Assembly (NCBI GenBank): GCA_903930435.1
Contig: CAIYYN010000054.1
Location: 1-64,000, forward strand
Origin: an uncultured Hyphomicrobiales bacterium
GTDB lineage: Bacteria; Pseudomonadota; Alphaproteobacteria; Rhizobiales; Ancalomicrobiaceae
Length of the DNA stretch: 64,000 nucleotides
Reading direction: 5' to 3'
In this document: positions 38,723 through 47,613 of the stretch, one piece after another
Layout of the letters: each line of letters starts with the position of its first letter
Position numbering within the stretch: position 1 is the stretch's first letter
Translations under genes and position numbers: made by a program
The notes under the pieces: model-generated
What the model saw: only the letters and a program-made list of their open reading frames with translations
What the model was told of the DNA's origin: nothing
The model's database searches: none

Positions 38723-38753
38723 AAAAAGGCACTCCTGAACGGGGTGCCTTTTT
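38723..38753. terminator. Strong bidirectional terminator after ccmB
   Basis: AAAAAGGCAC pairs with GTGCCTTTTT around an 11-base middle, whose TCC/GGG can add three more pairs. A-run on one side and T-run on the other make it work in both directions. It lies 138 bp beyond the ccmB stop codon and 95 bp upstream of the Abi-like gene start, so it should cut ccmAB from the genes beyond. The 138 bp between it and ccmB is A+T rich and holds no gene. Confidence 0.88.
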
Positions 38754-38890
38754 CAGTTCTGGACGCCCGGACATCGTTCGAAACCGCTCAGTGGCATTGG
38801 AAAGGCCTAACAGAACAGTGGTCAGCAATATATTATAGAGTGTTTTTATAGATCTACAAATATCAGAGATTGCATTAATTGATCGACGCC

Positions 38891-39559
38891 TTACTCCGCC
38901 GCGAGCCGCAGGGCTTGCGCGCTGGCAACTGACCCGACGACCAGCGAAAACAGCGCAAGTCCGCACAGGATCAGGAACGGCGTCATGAAGCCAGCGGGGC
39001 CACTCAGCAGGGAAGACGCGGCGGAAACGCCGAAGATCAGGACCGGGATCGTCAGCGGCAGGATCAGGATCGCCGAAAGAACCCCTCCACGCCGCAGCGA
39101 GACGGTCAAGGCAGCGCCGATGCTGCCAAGAAACGTCAACGCAGGCGTGCCAACCAGCAAGGTCAGAACCGTTGCCAGAATAGCCTGCGGGTCCATGTTC
39201 ATGAAGAGGGCCAGGCAGGGCGCGACGATGACCAATGGAAGTCCTGTTGCGGACCAATGGGCGAGGCACTTGATGAAAACGACGAGTTCAAGCGCAGTGT
39301 CACCCATCAGGAGAAGGTCAAGCGCACCATCATCGCGATCTCCTTGAAACAAGCGATCAAGGGTCAGTAGCGTCGACAGCAGGGCACCGATCCAGAGGAT
39401 CGCCGGTCCGATCCGCGCCAGCAGCGCCAGATCCGGGCCAACGCCGAATGGAATGACGGTCACGACGATCAGAAAGAACAGCGCCCCCATGAGCGCGCCG
39501 CCACCGACGCGGATCGACAGTCGCCATTCCCGTGCGAATAACGCGATCAACGGCTTCAT
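38891..39559 (-). CDS. ccmB: Haem exporter membrane protein CcmB
   Basis: Six-helix permease of 222 residues in the CcmABC complex, which uses ATP to release haem-loaded CcmE. Family features include the cytoplasmic FAREWRLSIRVG start and PLLAxx-type helices with LFQGDRDDGALDLLLMG between helices 2 and 3. The start codon overlaps the ccmA stop codon (ATGA). Normal length, with no sign of damage despite the interrupted gene order downstream. Confidence 0.95.
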   Translation of the reverse strand: MKPLIALFAREWRLSIRVGGGALMGALFFLIVVTVIPFGVGPDLALLARIGPAILWIGALLSTLLTLDRLFQGDRDDGALDLLLMGDTALELVVFIKCLAHWSATGLPLVIVAPCLALFMNMDPQAILATVLTLLVGTPALTFLGSIGAALTVSLRRGGVLSAILILPLTIPVLIFGVSAASSLLSGPAGFMTPFLILCGLALFSLVVGSVASAQALRLAAE

Positions 39560-40173
39560 GCGGACACCCGATTGCTGAGATCCAGCGTTTCGAGCGTATG
39601 AAATGCCAAGGGGGCATGCGTCGCAGCGATCACCAGACCACCTTGCGCCAGATGCGCGTTCACAAGGTCGACCAGACGCGCTTCGGAGGCAGCGTCCAGC
39701 GCTGACGTCGGCTCATCAAGCAGCCAGACGGGCCGGTGGGAGACGAGCAGCCGCGCCAGCGACAAGCGCCGCCGCTGCCCGGCCGAGAGATAGGCAGCGG
39801 GCAGATCGGCGAGATGATCGAGGCTGACCTGGTTCAAGGCGTCCAGAACGCTCGCCTGCCCTGCGGTCGCGCCATAAAAGGCTTGCCAGAACGCCACATT
39901 TTCCTGCACCGACAACGCAGACTTGAGCCCGTCGAGATGGCCGAAGTAATGGCATGATTCCGGCAACGTACGCTCAGGCTCGCCGCCGTCGAGCCGGAGA
40001 GTGCCCGACGCCACATGGACAAGTCCAGCGATTGCCCGCAGCAAGGTCGATTTGCCAATGCCATTCGGCCCGGTGATCACAAGTGCCACGCCTGCCTTCG
40101 CCCGAAACGACAAACTGTCGATGACCAGTCGGCCACCGCGTTCGATCGTCACGTAGTCTACGGTCAGCTGCAA
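39556..40173 (-). CDS. ccmA: Haem exporter ATP-binding protein CcmA
   Basis: ATPase of the CcmABCD complex, 205 residues, the usual size. Walker A is GPNGIGKST near residues 36-44, signature YLSAGQRRRLSLARL, Walker B VWLLDEPTSALD and switch His in ATHAPL. The frame opens with a GTG at 40218, but AAGGGA sits 8 nt before a TTG at 40173, which gives the standard QLTVDYVTIERG start. Head to head with acnA across about 350 bp. Confidence 0.95.
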   Translation of the reverse strand: MQLTVDYVTIERGGRLVIDSLSFRAKAGVALVITGPNGIGKSTLLRAIAGLVHVASGTLRLDGGEPERTLPESCHYFGHLDGLKSALSVQENVAFWQAFYGATAGQASVLDALNQVSLDHLADLPAAYLSAGQRRRLSLARLLVSHRPVWLLDEPTSALDAASEARLVDLVNAHLAQGGLVIAATHAPLAFHTLETLDLSNRVSA

Positions 40174-40525
40174 GGCCGGATTCCCTTGAAAGAGTGTCTG
40201 TCCTGATCTGAAAACCACGGATCACTGACGGTTTGCAATGCGCTGGATCACGAGTGCTCGATCTCCTGGACTGGAGCTATAGTCCGGGTACGACGTGACG
40301 TCAGCTACCAGAGAAAGTATCCATGCAGCTTTCTTATCTTTATTCATCTTAAAGATCATTGTGCGAAGCACACGGCTGCGATATTGCGTCGCCAGAGGTA
40401 TCGCATTTCACGCTGTTTTCGATGGCTCCGCCACCCTGATTGCGCGCGACACCGCCGAATTGCAAATCCGCAGGCACATTGTACACCCGTCTCAGGCCCG
40501 CTCTTCCAAGGAAGGATCCCTCCCC
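40174..40525. promoter_or_regulatory. Divergent ccmA/acnA promoter region
   Basis: About 350 bp between two divergently read operons. It must contain promoters for ccmAB and for acnA. The acnA frame stays open for 77 codons here, but the stretch lacks aconitase similarity and is read as leader. I could not assign -35/-10 pairs with confidence. There is no small gene or terminator hairpin. Confidence 0.55.
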
Positions 40526-43237
40526 GTGACAACATCTTCGCTCGACAGCTTCAAGGCCCGGCAAACTCTCAAGGTTGGCTCTAAGTCCTATGAATATTTC
40601 AGCCTGATCGAAGCCGAGAAGAATGGGCTCGCGGGCGTTTCGGCGCTCCCCTATTCGCTCAAGGTGATTCTGGAAAACCTGCTGCGCTTCGAAGACGGGC
40701 GCTCGGTCAAGGCGGACGATATCAAGGCCATTGCCGAATGGCTCGTCAACAAGGGCAAGGTTGATCGCGAGATTGCCTACCGCCCGGCCCGCGTGCTGAT
40801 GCAGGACTTCACCGGCGTTCCGGCAGTCGTCGATTTGGCCGCATTGCGCGACGCCATGAAGAACCTTGGCGGCGACCCGGAAAAGATCAATCCGCTGGTG
40901 CCGGTCGATCTCGTGATCGACCACTCGGTTGTTGTCGATTTCTTCGGCACGGCGTCTTCGCTGGCCCAGAACGTCGGGCGCGAATACGAGCAGAACATCG
41001 AGCGCTACAACTTCCTCAAGTGGGGCCAGAACGCGTTTGACAATTTCCGCGTCGTCCCGCCGGGCACCGGCATCTGCCATCAGGTCAACGTCGAATATCT
41101 CGCCCAGACCGTCTGGACCAAGACCGAAGCTGACGGCACCGTCGTTGCCTATCCCGACACCTGCGTCGGTACCGACAGCCACACGACGATGGTGAATGGT
41201 CTTGCCGTTCTCGGCTGGGGCGTGGGTGGCATTGAAGCCGAAGCAGCCATGCTTGGCCAGCCGGTCTCGATGCTGATCCCGGAAGTCGTCGGCTTCCGCC
41301 TCACCGGCAAGCCGAAGGAAGGCGTTACCGCAACCGACGTCGTGCTCACCGTCACGCAGATGCTGCGCAAGAAGGGCGTCGTCGGCAAGTTCGTCGAATA
41401 TTTCGGCCCGGGCCTTGATGCGCTGTCGCTCGCCGACCGCTCGACCATCGCCAACATGGGTCCGGAATACGGCGCGACCTGCGGCTTCTTCCCCGTTGAT
41501 GCCGAGACGATCCGCTACCTGACCTTCTCCGGTCGCACGGACGAGCGCATCGCCCTCGTTGAAGCCTATGCCAAGGCGCAGGGCATGTATCGCACGCCAG
41601 AGTCAGCCGATCCGGTGTTCACCGATACACTGGAACTGGATCTCTCGACCGTTGTGCCGTCACTGGCCGGTCCGAAGCGTCCGGAAGGCCGCGTTGCCCT
41701 CACCGACATCAAGTCCGGGTTCGAGACATCACTTGCGACCGAATACAAGAAGCCGGGCGAACTGGCCAAGCGCGTCGCCGTCGAAGGCAAGCCCTTCGAT
41801 ATCGGCCACGGTGATGTTGCCATCGCGGCGATCACCTCCTGCACGAATACCTCCAACCCGAGCGTTCTGGTCGCTGCCGGTCTCGTCGCCCGCAAGGCTC
41901 GCGCACTCGGCATCACGCCGAAGCCCTGGGTCAAGACCTCGCTGGCCCCCGGAAGCCAGGTCGTCGGCGAATACCTGAAGAACTCGGGCCTGCAGGACGA
42001 TCTGGACGCCATCGGCTTCAACCTCGTCGGCTATGGCTGCACGACCTGTATCGGCAATTCCGGCCCGCTAGCTCCGGAAATCTCGGAAGCCATCAACAAG
42101 AACGGCATCATTGCCTCGGCGGTGCTTTCAGGCAACCGCAACTTCGAAGGCCGCGTCTCGCCGGACGTGCAGGCGAACTACCTCGCATCGCCGCCGCTGG
42201 TCGTAGCCTATGCGCTCGCCGGTTCGACCCAGATCGACCTGACAACCGAGCCGCTCGGCACGTCAACGGACGGCAAACCGGTGTTCCTGAAGGACGTCTG
42301 GCCGACAAACGAGGAAATCGCCGCCGAAATCGCCAAATACATCACGCCGGACCTGTTCAAGGCCAAATACGCCGATGTGTTCAAGGGCGACGCACGCTGG
42401 GGCGCGGTCGAGACATCCACCGGCCAGACCTACAACTGGAACCCCGGCTCGACCTACGTCCAGAACCCGCCCTACTTCGAGGGCATGACCATGACGCCGA
42501 AGCCGGTGACCGACATCGTCGGCGCGCGTATCCTCGGTCTCTTCGGCGACAAGATCACCACCGACCATATCTCGCCCGCCGGTTCCATCAAGGTCGCGAG
42601 CCCGGCTGGCCAGTATCTGACCGAACATCAGGTCCGCCAGCAGGACTTCAACCAGTATGGTACCCGTCGCGGCAACCATGAAGTCATGATGCGCGGCACG
42701 TTTGCCAACATCCGCATCAAGAACAACATGGTCAAGGATGCCTCGGGCAACACCATCGAAGGTGGCTGGACCATCCACCAGCCCTCCGGCGACAAGATGT
42801 ACATCTATGACGCCGCAGAGCGCTACAAGGCCGAAGGCGTACCGCTGGTCATCTTCGCCGGCATCGAATATGGCAACGGTTCGAGCCGCGACTGGGCTGC
42901 CAAGGGCACCAACCTGCTCGGCGTCAAGGCTGTGATCGCCCAGTCGTTCGAGCGCATCCATCGCTCGAACCTCGTCGGCATGGGCATTGTCCCGCTGACG
43001 TTCGAGGAAGGCACATCCTGGACGACGCTGGGCCTCACCGGTGCGGAAACCGTCACGCTGGAAGGTATTGCCACCGTCAAGCCGCGCCAGATGCTCAACG
43101 CCAAGATCACGCGGGCCGACGGCTCGATGATCGAAGTGCCGCTGCTCGTCCGCATCGATACGCTCGACGAGATCGACTACTACAATCACGGCGGCATCCT
43201 GCCCTACGTGCTGCGTAACCTCGTCAACGCGGCCTGA
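40526..43237 (+). CDS. acnA: Aconitate hydratase A
   Basis: TCA-cycle enzyme that isomerises citrate to isocitrate with a [4Fe-4S] cluster. The 903-residue length fits AcnA/IRP-type aconitase. Cluster ligands are Cys439 ([11 protein letters not shown]) and Cys505/Cys508 ([14 protein letters not shown]). Swivel-domain features [15 protein letters not shown] and [12 protein letters not shown] are in place. The GTG at 40526 is 10 nt after GGAAGGA and gives the family start; the longer frame from 40295 is rejected. Adjacent ccm genes and DUF1223/DUF2794 are conserved neighbours in Rhizobiales. A strong terminator follows. Confidence 0.97.
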   Translation: MTTSSLDSFKARQTLKVGSKSYEYFSLIEAEKNGLAGVSALPYSLKVILENLLRFEDGRSVKADDIKAIAEWLVNKGKVDREIAYRPARVLMQDFTGVPAVVDLAALRDAMKNLGGDPEKINPLVPVDLVIDHSVVVDFFGTASSLAQNVGREYEQNIERYNFLKWGQNAFDNFRVVPPGTGICHQVNVEYLAQTVWTKTEADGTVVAYPDTCVGTDSHTTMVNGLAVLGWGVGGIEAEAAMLGQPVSMLIPEVVGFRLTGKPKEGVTATDVVLTVTQMLRKKGVVGKFVEYFGPGLDALSLADRSTIANMGPEYGATCGFFPVDAETIRYLTFSGRTDERIALVEAYAKAQGMYRTPESADPVFTDTLELDLSTVVPSLAGPKRPEGRVALTDIKSGFETSLATEYKKPGELAKRVAVEGKPFDIGHGDVAIAAITSCTNTSNPSVLVAAGLVARKARALGITPKPWVKTSLAPGSQVVGEYLKNSGLQDDLDAIGFNLVGYGCTTCIGNSGPLAPEISEAINKNGIIASAVLSGNRNFEGRVSPDVQANYLASPPLVVAYALAGSTQIDLTTEPLGTSTDGKPVFLKDVWPTNEEIAAEIAKYITPDLFKAKYADVFKGDARWGAVETSTGQTYNWNPGSTYVQNPPYFEGMTMTPKPVTDIVGARILGLFGDKITTDHISPAGSIKVASPAGQYLTEHQVRQQDFNQYGTRRGNHEVMMRGTFANIRIKNNMVKDASGNTIEGGWTIHQPSGDKMYIYDAAERYKAEGVPLVIFAGIEYGNGSSRDWAAKGTNLLGVKAVIAQSFERIHRSNLVGMGIVPLTFEEGTSWTTLGLTGAETVTLEGIATVKPRQMLNAKITRADGSMIEVPLLVRIDTLDEIDYYNHGGILPYVLRNLVNAA

Positions 43238-43268
43238 GACACTTTGTCATCACGGGTGAACGATCAAG

Positions 43269-43301
43269 CCGCCGGTGTGGGAAATCAGACCGGCGGTTTT
43301 T
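43269..43301 (+). terminator. Rho-independent terminator of acnA
   Basis: CCGCCGGT pairs with ACCGGCGG around a 12-base loop and is followed by TTTTTA. It lies 32 bp after the acnA stop codon. Confidence 0.9.
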
Positions 43302-43568
43302 ATATGTGCTGGCCTCGGGTCTGCATGTGATCAAGGCGTTTGGACGCGCGTTTGCCTATAACTTCGTTTCGATCATGGTTTTCACTCACAGCGAGCCGAA
43401 ATTCCACAACCCGAAAGCAATTGGTTACAGATCGCAGGCATCATATTTTTGTCAGGGAATGTCAGGAAATCCCTCACTCCTTCGTGACTCGCACTTGAGC
43501 GGTAATGGCCGTAAGACTGTCGCCTGTAGCCGTGGGTCAATCTCATGGGTGAAGCGAGGATAACTATC
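43302..43568. other. Intergenic region upstream of the DUF1223 gene
   Basis: About 270 bp between the acnA terminator and the next start codon. It is A+T richer than the flanking genes and holds the promoter of the DUF1223 gene. A 10-bp tandem repeat lies inside it (43450-43469). No gene is supportable. Confidence 0.4.
43450..43469. repeat. Tandem 10-bp direct repeat
   Basis: GTCAGGGAAT is followed directly by GTCAGGAAAT, one mismatch in ten, about 100 bp before the DUF1223 start codon. One helical turn spacing would suit a regulator binding site, but a chance duplication is equally possible. Confidence 0.3.
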
Positions 43569-44339
43569 GTGACGCGATCAAGATGGATCGTTCTGGCAAG
43601 TTTGGGATTGATCGGCGCAGGCAGCGTCGGTCTCGACGGCAAGAGTGCATTTGCGCTCGACCGGAACACGCGCGCCGTCGTTGAACTCTTCACCAGCCAA
43701 GGCTGTTCGTCCTGCCCCCCGGCTGATGCGCTGATGCAGAAAATGGCGAAGGATCCGACGCTTGTGATCCTGTCTTTCCCCGTCGATTACTGGGATTATC
43801 TCGGCTGGAAAGATACATTCTCGAAACACGACTACTCCGTTCGCCAGCACGACTATGCGAACGTGCGAGGCGACAACGAGGTCTATACCCCTCAGGCGGT
43901 CATCGACGGGCGGACCCATGAGGTCGGCAGTGACGCCGAAGGAATCAACAGGTCGATCACAAGCCTCTCGGATTCAGGTGCTCTTTCGGTCCGCGTGAGC
44001 GTGGAGATGGCAGGCGATGTCGTTACCGCGCATATCGGGAGTGCGGTCCGCAGCAATGAGGCCAAGGCAACGGTCTGGCTGGTCAAATATGGGCACGAAC
44101 AGACTGTCGCCATCGGGCGCGGCGAAAATAGCGGTCATAGCGTGACATATACCAATGTCGTGACCGACATGCAGCCTGTCGGCATGTGGAAGGGGCAGGC
44201 CATGACGCTGGAACTGCCGCGCAATTCCATGACCAACAGCCGGAATAGCGGCTATGCGCTGTTGCTGCAGACTGACGTCAACGGCAGGCCAGGTCCGATC
44301 CTCGGGGCCACCGTTCTGGATGACGGCAAGGCTTACTGA
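43569..44339 (+). CDS. DUF1223 secreted thioredoxin-like protein
   Basis: Exported protein of 256 residues. The N terminus is a signal peptide (IVLASLGLIGAGSVGLDG, cleavage likely after KSAFA). The mature part starts with ELFTSQGCSSCPPADALM, in which Cys46 and Cys49 form a CxxC redox motif, followed by YWDYLGWKDTFS and VYTPQAVIDGR, the DUF1223 marks. Role is unknown; the CxxC suggests periplasmic thiol chemistry. AGGA lies 8 nt before the GTG at 43569, so the ATG at 43545 is not used. Converges on DUF2794 (3-bp gap). Confidence 0.88.
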   Translation: MTRSRWIVLASLGLIGAGSVGLDGKSAFALDRNTRAVVELFTSQGCSSCPPADALMQKMAKDPTLVILSFPVDYWDYLGWKDTFSKHDYSVRQHDYANVRGDNEVYTPQAVIDGRTHEVGSDAEGINRSITSLSDSGALSVRVSVEMAGDVVTAHIGSAVRSNEAKATVWLVKYGHEQTVAIGRGENSGHSVTYTNVVTDMQPVGMWKGQAMTLELPRNSMTNSRNSGYALLLQTDVNGRPGPILGATVLDDGKAY

Positions 44340-44342
44340 CGC

Positions 44343-44726
44343 TCAAACCTCCACAAGTTTTGGCTTACGGTCGATGACGGCGAGAACGCGCGACAGGTCC
44401 TGACCGCGTTTGAGCACAAGTCCGCCCTGAGCAACGACGGCATAAAGCCCCTGTTTATTGGCAAGTTTCGGGTTCTTTTCAATCCGGTAAAGCGGTGCCT
44501 CGGCGGTTCGGCGGAAAATCGAGAATACCGCGATCGTATCCAGATGATCGATCGCATAATCGCGCCATTCCCCTTCAGCGACCTTGCGACCATAGAGTTT
44601 CAGGATTTCAAACAGCTCGGTTCGGTCAAAGGCGACCCGTCGAACGTCCCTTTCGACGCCGGGGAAGGTGATCACGCCTGTCTGAGACCGGTTGTCGCCT
44701 GTCAGGCTATCCTCGCGTTCGCTCAA
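44343..44726 (-). CDS. DUF2794 family protein
   Basis: Cytosolic protein of about 127 residues, characteristic of Rhizobiales and near relatives. Conserved parts are FDRTELFEILKLYGRKVAEG, WRDYAIDHL and YRIEKNPKLANKQGLYAVV. Function is unknown. The frame opens with GTG at 44732, but that codon touches GGGAGG; the TTG at 44726, 5 nt after GGGAGG, is the better start. Tail to tail with the DUF1223 gene, a conserved pairing near acnA. Confidence 0.9.
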   Translation of the reverse strand: MSEREDSLTGDNRSQTGVITFPGVERDVRRVAFDRTELFEILKLYGRKVAEGEWRDYAIDHLDTIAVFSIFRRTAEAPLYRIEKNPKLANKQGLYAVVAQGGLVLKRGQDLSRVLAVIDRKPKLVEV

Positions 44727-45149
44727 CGACACCTCCCAATTGTCATCAGACCTTCATGATTACGGGGAACCGAAACGCTGACAAGGGCTAATTGCATTAG
44801 AGCCAACGGGAATGTCAGCCAGATCATCTATTTCCGACGTGCCCATCCTGATATCGCCATGGTCTTCGCTGCGAACTGCCGATGACCCCGCACGAACTCA
44901 CACATGGCGCTTCAATCAGTATCGTCAATCGCGGCAACGTGAAGTCTGCCCGCAATTCTCCACATTCAAACCACGAACTTGCCATCCTCTGACGGAGAAT
45001 GGTGGCGTGGCTTCAGATGCCTGGTCAGTGCCTTTGGCCGGTCCGTTTTGCCCCCCAAGCCCGACGGTCGCTGGCACCAATCGGCGTCTGAAGCCACTGC
45101 CTGCAAGAGCATTCGCATGATCGCCCTGCGTCGATGCCAGCCGAGCGCA
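44727..45149. other. Gene-poor stretch
   Basis: About 420 bp between DUF2794 and the amidotransferase gene. I find no frame with coding character, no RNA gene and no hairpin followed by a T-run. The part next to DUF2794 probably holds its promoter. The rest is unexplained. Confidence 0.4.
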
Positions 45150-45884
45150 TTATTCAGCAGCGAGCAGGCTTTCAGGGTGGGACTGACCTTTTTGCTTGCC
45201 GGTCTCAAGCCAGAGGTCGATAAAGTTTTCCAGCCAGTTGCAGACGGCGGCGTCATAGAGCGTCCTGCCCTCGATGTGCTCGTGCGGCGGACGCGCACCC
45301 GGCAACTCGCAGCGAGCACAGCCCTTCACGGTCCAGCGATGTTGCATCGCAAGCGTGACCTCGGGGTGAAACTGGATACCGAAGGCGTTATTCCCGTAGA
45401 CAAAGGCCTGGTTTGGAAAATCGCGGCCTTCCGCCAGCAGGGTCCCGCAGCGATCGACTTCGAACCCCTCATTGTGCCACTGATAGACGTGTTCCGGCCA
45501 TTGCATCAGGTCCCGGCCCGCCTCGGTCGGCTTGATCGGATAATAGCCCACCTCGACAAGGCCCTGCGGATGTCGCCTGACCGCTCCGCCCAGATTGCGG
45601 GCCAGCATCTGCGCGCCCAAGCAAATGCCGAGGAACGGCTTTTCCTCGCGCAAGGGAACGTCAATCCAGTCGATTTCCGTTCTGATATACGGCAAATCAT
45701 CATTGACACTCATCGGGCCGCCGAAAATCACGGCACCTGTGTGATCTGCCAAAGTGTCGGGTAAGTGGTCACCAAGTGCGGGGCGGCGTATGTCGAGATG
45801 AAAGCCCCGCTCGCGCAGCAGACGACCAACCCTGCCCGGCGTCGAGTGTTCCTGATGAAGAACGATGAGTACCTGTTCAGCCAT
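45150..45884 (-). CDS. Class I glutamine amidotransferase-like protein
   Basis: Stand-alone GATase1 domain of 244 residues resembling the GMP-synthase amidotransferase group. The nucleophile is Cys88 in GICLGAQML, and the His-Glu pair is in QFHPEVT. EHSTPGRVGRLL and FGGPMSVNDD are also typical. Such proteins are annotated broadly as glutamine amidotransferases; some act as gamma-glutamyl hydrolases. No synthetase partner is adjacent. The frame opens with TTG at 45893; the ATG at 45884 is better spaced from GGCGGG. Confidence 0.88.
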   Translation of the reverse strand: MAEQVLIVLHQEHSTPGRVGRLLRERGFHLDIRRPALGDHLPDTLADHTGAVIFGGPMSVNDDLPYIRTEIDWIDVPLREEKPFLGICLGAQMLARNLGGAVRRHPQGLVEVGYYPIKPTEAGRDLMQWPEHVYQWHNEGFEVDRCGTLLAEGRDFPNQAFVYGNNAFGIQFHPEVTLAMQHRWTVKGCARCELPGARPPHEHIEGRTLYDAAVCNWLENFIDLWLETGKQKGQSHPESLLAAE

Positions 45885-46227
45885 TGGTATCAACCCGCCT
45901 CAGGCGTCGTGTCTCAAAGCACGCCTGATGTCATTGTCGTAACGCGAGAATGCATTCAATTGTCATGCCAGATCAATGGGGAACCGTTTCGTTTGGAGCA
46001 AGATTTTGGAAAAGCCCCCTCGAAATTCGCTTCGCCGCAGAACAACTGGCCTGGCAACTCGAACACACGACCCAGTCCTCACAAGTGATCGCTCAATTCG
46101 TTAATTTTTCTCTAAAAATCAATCCGGCGAATCGGTGTGATCGAAGGATTGACGATGCTGGACTTTTGAACTGTTCTTGGCGGGGACCAAGCGCAGGTTT
46201 GCGGACTGAAAACACGGGACGCCGGAG
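45885..46227. other. Divergent intergenic region
   Basis: About 340 bp between the amidotransferase and M20 deacylase genes, read apart. It must contain both promoters. A clean 8-bp inverted repeat lies 16 bp from the amidotransferase start. No gene is supportable. Confidence 0.4.
45900..45928. repeat. Inverted repeat upstream of the amidotransferase gene
   Basis: TCAGGCGT and ACGCCTGA are perfect inverted copies separated by 13 bases. In the leader of the minus-strand gene it could form a hairpin next to the ribosome site or serve as an operator. There is no T-run, so it is not a terminator. Confidence 0.35.
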
Positions 46228-47538
46228 ATGACGACAATACCATTCAAACCGGCAAGTCGCAGGCTTGCGGGTGTCTTCAATCGGATTGATGCCGCGCGGG
46301 ACGATCTGGTGACCCTCACACGCGATCTCATCCGCTTTCCGACCCTCAACCCGCCCGGCGAAGCCTACACGCCCTGCGCTGAATTCATCGGCAACCGGAT
46401 GGCTCGCAGCGGATTTTCCGTGGACTATGTTCGGGGCGAAGCGACGCCCGGCGACAGCGACCGCTATCCGAGGACCAACGTGATTGCCCGCCTGGAGGGT
46501 AGCCGACCGGGGAAAACCGTCCATTTCAACGGTCATATCGACGTCGTCGAAGCCGGCAATGGCTGGACGATGGACCCATTTGAGGGCGTCGTGAAAGACG
46601 GTCGGGTCTATGGTCGTGGCGCTTGCGACATGAAAGGCGGGATTGCAGCTTCCATGATAGCTGTTGAGGCGATCGCCGCAGAAGGGCTTGATTTCGCTGG
46701 TGGACTCGAGATCTCCGGTACTGTCGATGAGGAATCCGGCGGATTTGGTGGCGTAGGCTATCTTGCCAGACGCGGCTATTTTGATGCACCGCGAGTTCAT
46801 CACGTCATCATCCCGGAACCCCTCGATGTTGATCGCGTCTGTCTGGGGCATCGCGGCGTCTGGTGGGCGGAGGTGGAAGTCACCGGGCACATCGGCCACG
46901 GATCCATGCCGTTTCTGGGTGTTTCGGCGATCAGGGGCATGGGCGATTTTCTGGCGCTGGTCGAGCAGGAACTCTATCCGCAACTCGATCAACGCCGGAC
47001 ACAAATGCCGTGCGAGCCACCCGGTGCCCGGACGGCGACCTTGAATTTCAACTCGATCCACGGCGGACTGGACGAGCGTTTCAGCGGTCTTCCATCGCCG
47101 CTCGTCGCCGACAGTTGCCGCCTCGTACTCGATCGACGCTATCTGATCGAGGAAGATTTTGACGCCGTGAAATCGGAAATCATAGCGCTGCTCGACAAGA
47201 TGAAATCGCGACGGCCGGGGCTTGATTATCGCGTTCGCGAATTGATGACCTTCCAGCCAACGATGACGCCGCCCGATGCGGAAGTCGTTACCACGCTTGA
47301 TCACTGGATTCACAAGATCCTCGGCAAACCGGCCCGCCATATCGCCTCGCCGGGCACATATGACCAGAAACACATCACTCGTTTCGGGCAGGTGCTCGAT
47401 TGCGTGGCGTTTGGGCCAGGCATTCTGGATCTGGCGCACCAGCCGGATGAGTATGTTGACATCGATGACATGATCGCATCAGCCAAGATCATGGCGGCAG
47501 CAGCCTTGAGCCTGACGGGCACGCTCTCGGCGGATTGA
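46228..47538 (+). CDS. M20 family deacylase (ArgE/DapE-like)
   Basis: Zinc-dependent amidohydrolase of 436 residues. The metal site shows HFNGHIDVV (His, Asp), GRGACDMKGG (bridging Asp) and GTVDEESGG (catalytic Glu-Glu), with a dimerisation lid in the middle third (GHIGHGSMPFLG). Family members remove acyl groups from amino acids such as acetylornithine or succinyl-DAP; the present substrate cannot be fixed. It is a single gene facing the GH3 gene with a 75-bp gap. A long antisense frame (46093-47439) is a shadow. Confidence 0.9.
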   Translation: MTTIPFKPASRRLAGVFNRIDAARDDLVTLTRDLIRFPTLNPPGEAYTPCAEFIGNRMARSGFSVDYVRGEATPGDSDRYPRTNVIARLEGSRPGKTVHFNGHIDVVEAGNGWTMDPFEGVVKDGRVYGRGACDMKGGIAASMIAVEAIAAEGLDFAGGLEISGTVDEESGGFGGVGYLARRGYFDAPRVHHVIIPEPLDVDRVCLGHRGVWWAEVEVTGHIGHGSMPFLGVSAIRGMGDFLALVEQELYPQLDQRRTQMPCEPPGARTATLNFNSIHGGLDERFSGLPSPLVADSCRLVLDRRYLIEEDFDAVKSEIIALLDKMKSRRPGLDYRVRELMTFQPTMTPPDAEVVTTLDHWIHKILGKPARHIASPGTYDQKHITRFGQVLDCVAFGPGILDLAHQPDEYVDIDDMIASAKIMAAAALSLTGTLSAD

Positions 47539-47613
47539 GTGCATCCTGCCCACAGTGTCACGACGCCATACCCGAGGAGCGACACGGGTCAGCACGCCCT
47601 GAGATCGACCCAG

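Noticed and set aside
38721-38775. A 17-codon frame (MSGRPELKKAPRSGVPF) ending in the ccmB terminator
   Set aside because: Its sequence is simply the terminator hairpin read as codons; a known source of false short proteins.
37806-38885. TTGATCG at both sides of the Abi-like gene as a target-site duplication
   Set aside because: Only 7 bp, and the copies are not placed at matching composition edges; expected by chance over this length.
40295-40525. 77-residue N-terminal extension of aconitase
   Set aside because: No similarity to aconitase; GTG at 40526 is preceded by GGAAGGA and gives the normal length.
45900-45928. Inverted repeat considered as a terminator
   Set aside because: No T-run on either strand and it lies at the 5' side of the amidotransferase gene.
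46093-47439. Minus-strand frame of 448 codons
   Set aside because: Antisense to the M20 deacylase, which has clear metal-site motifs.
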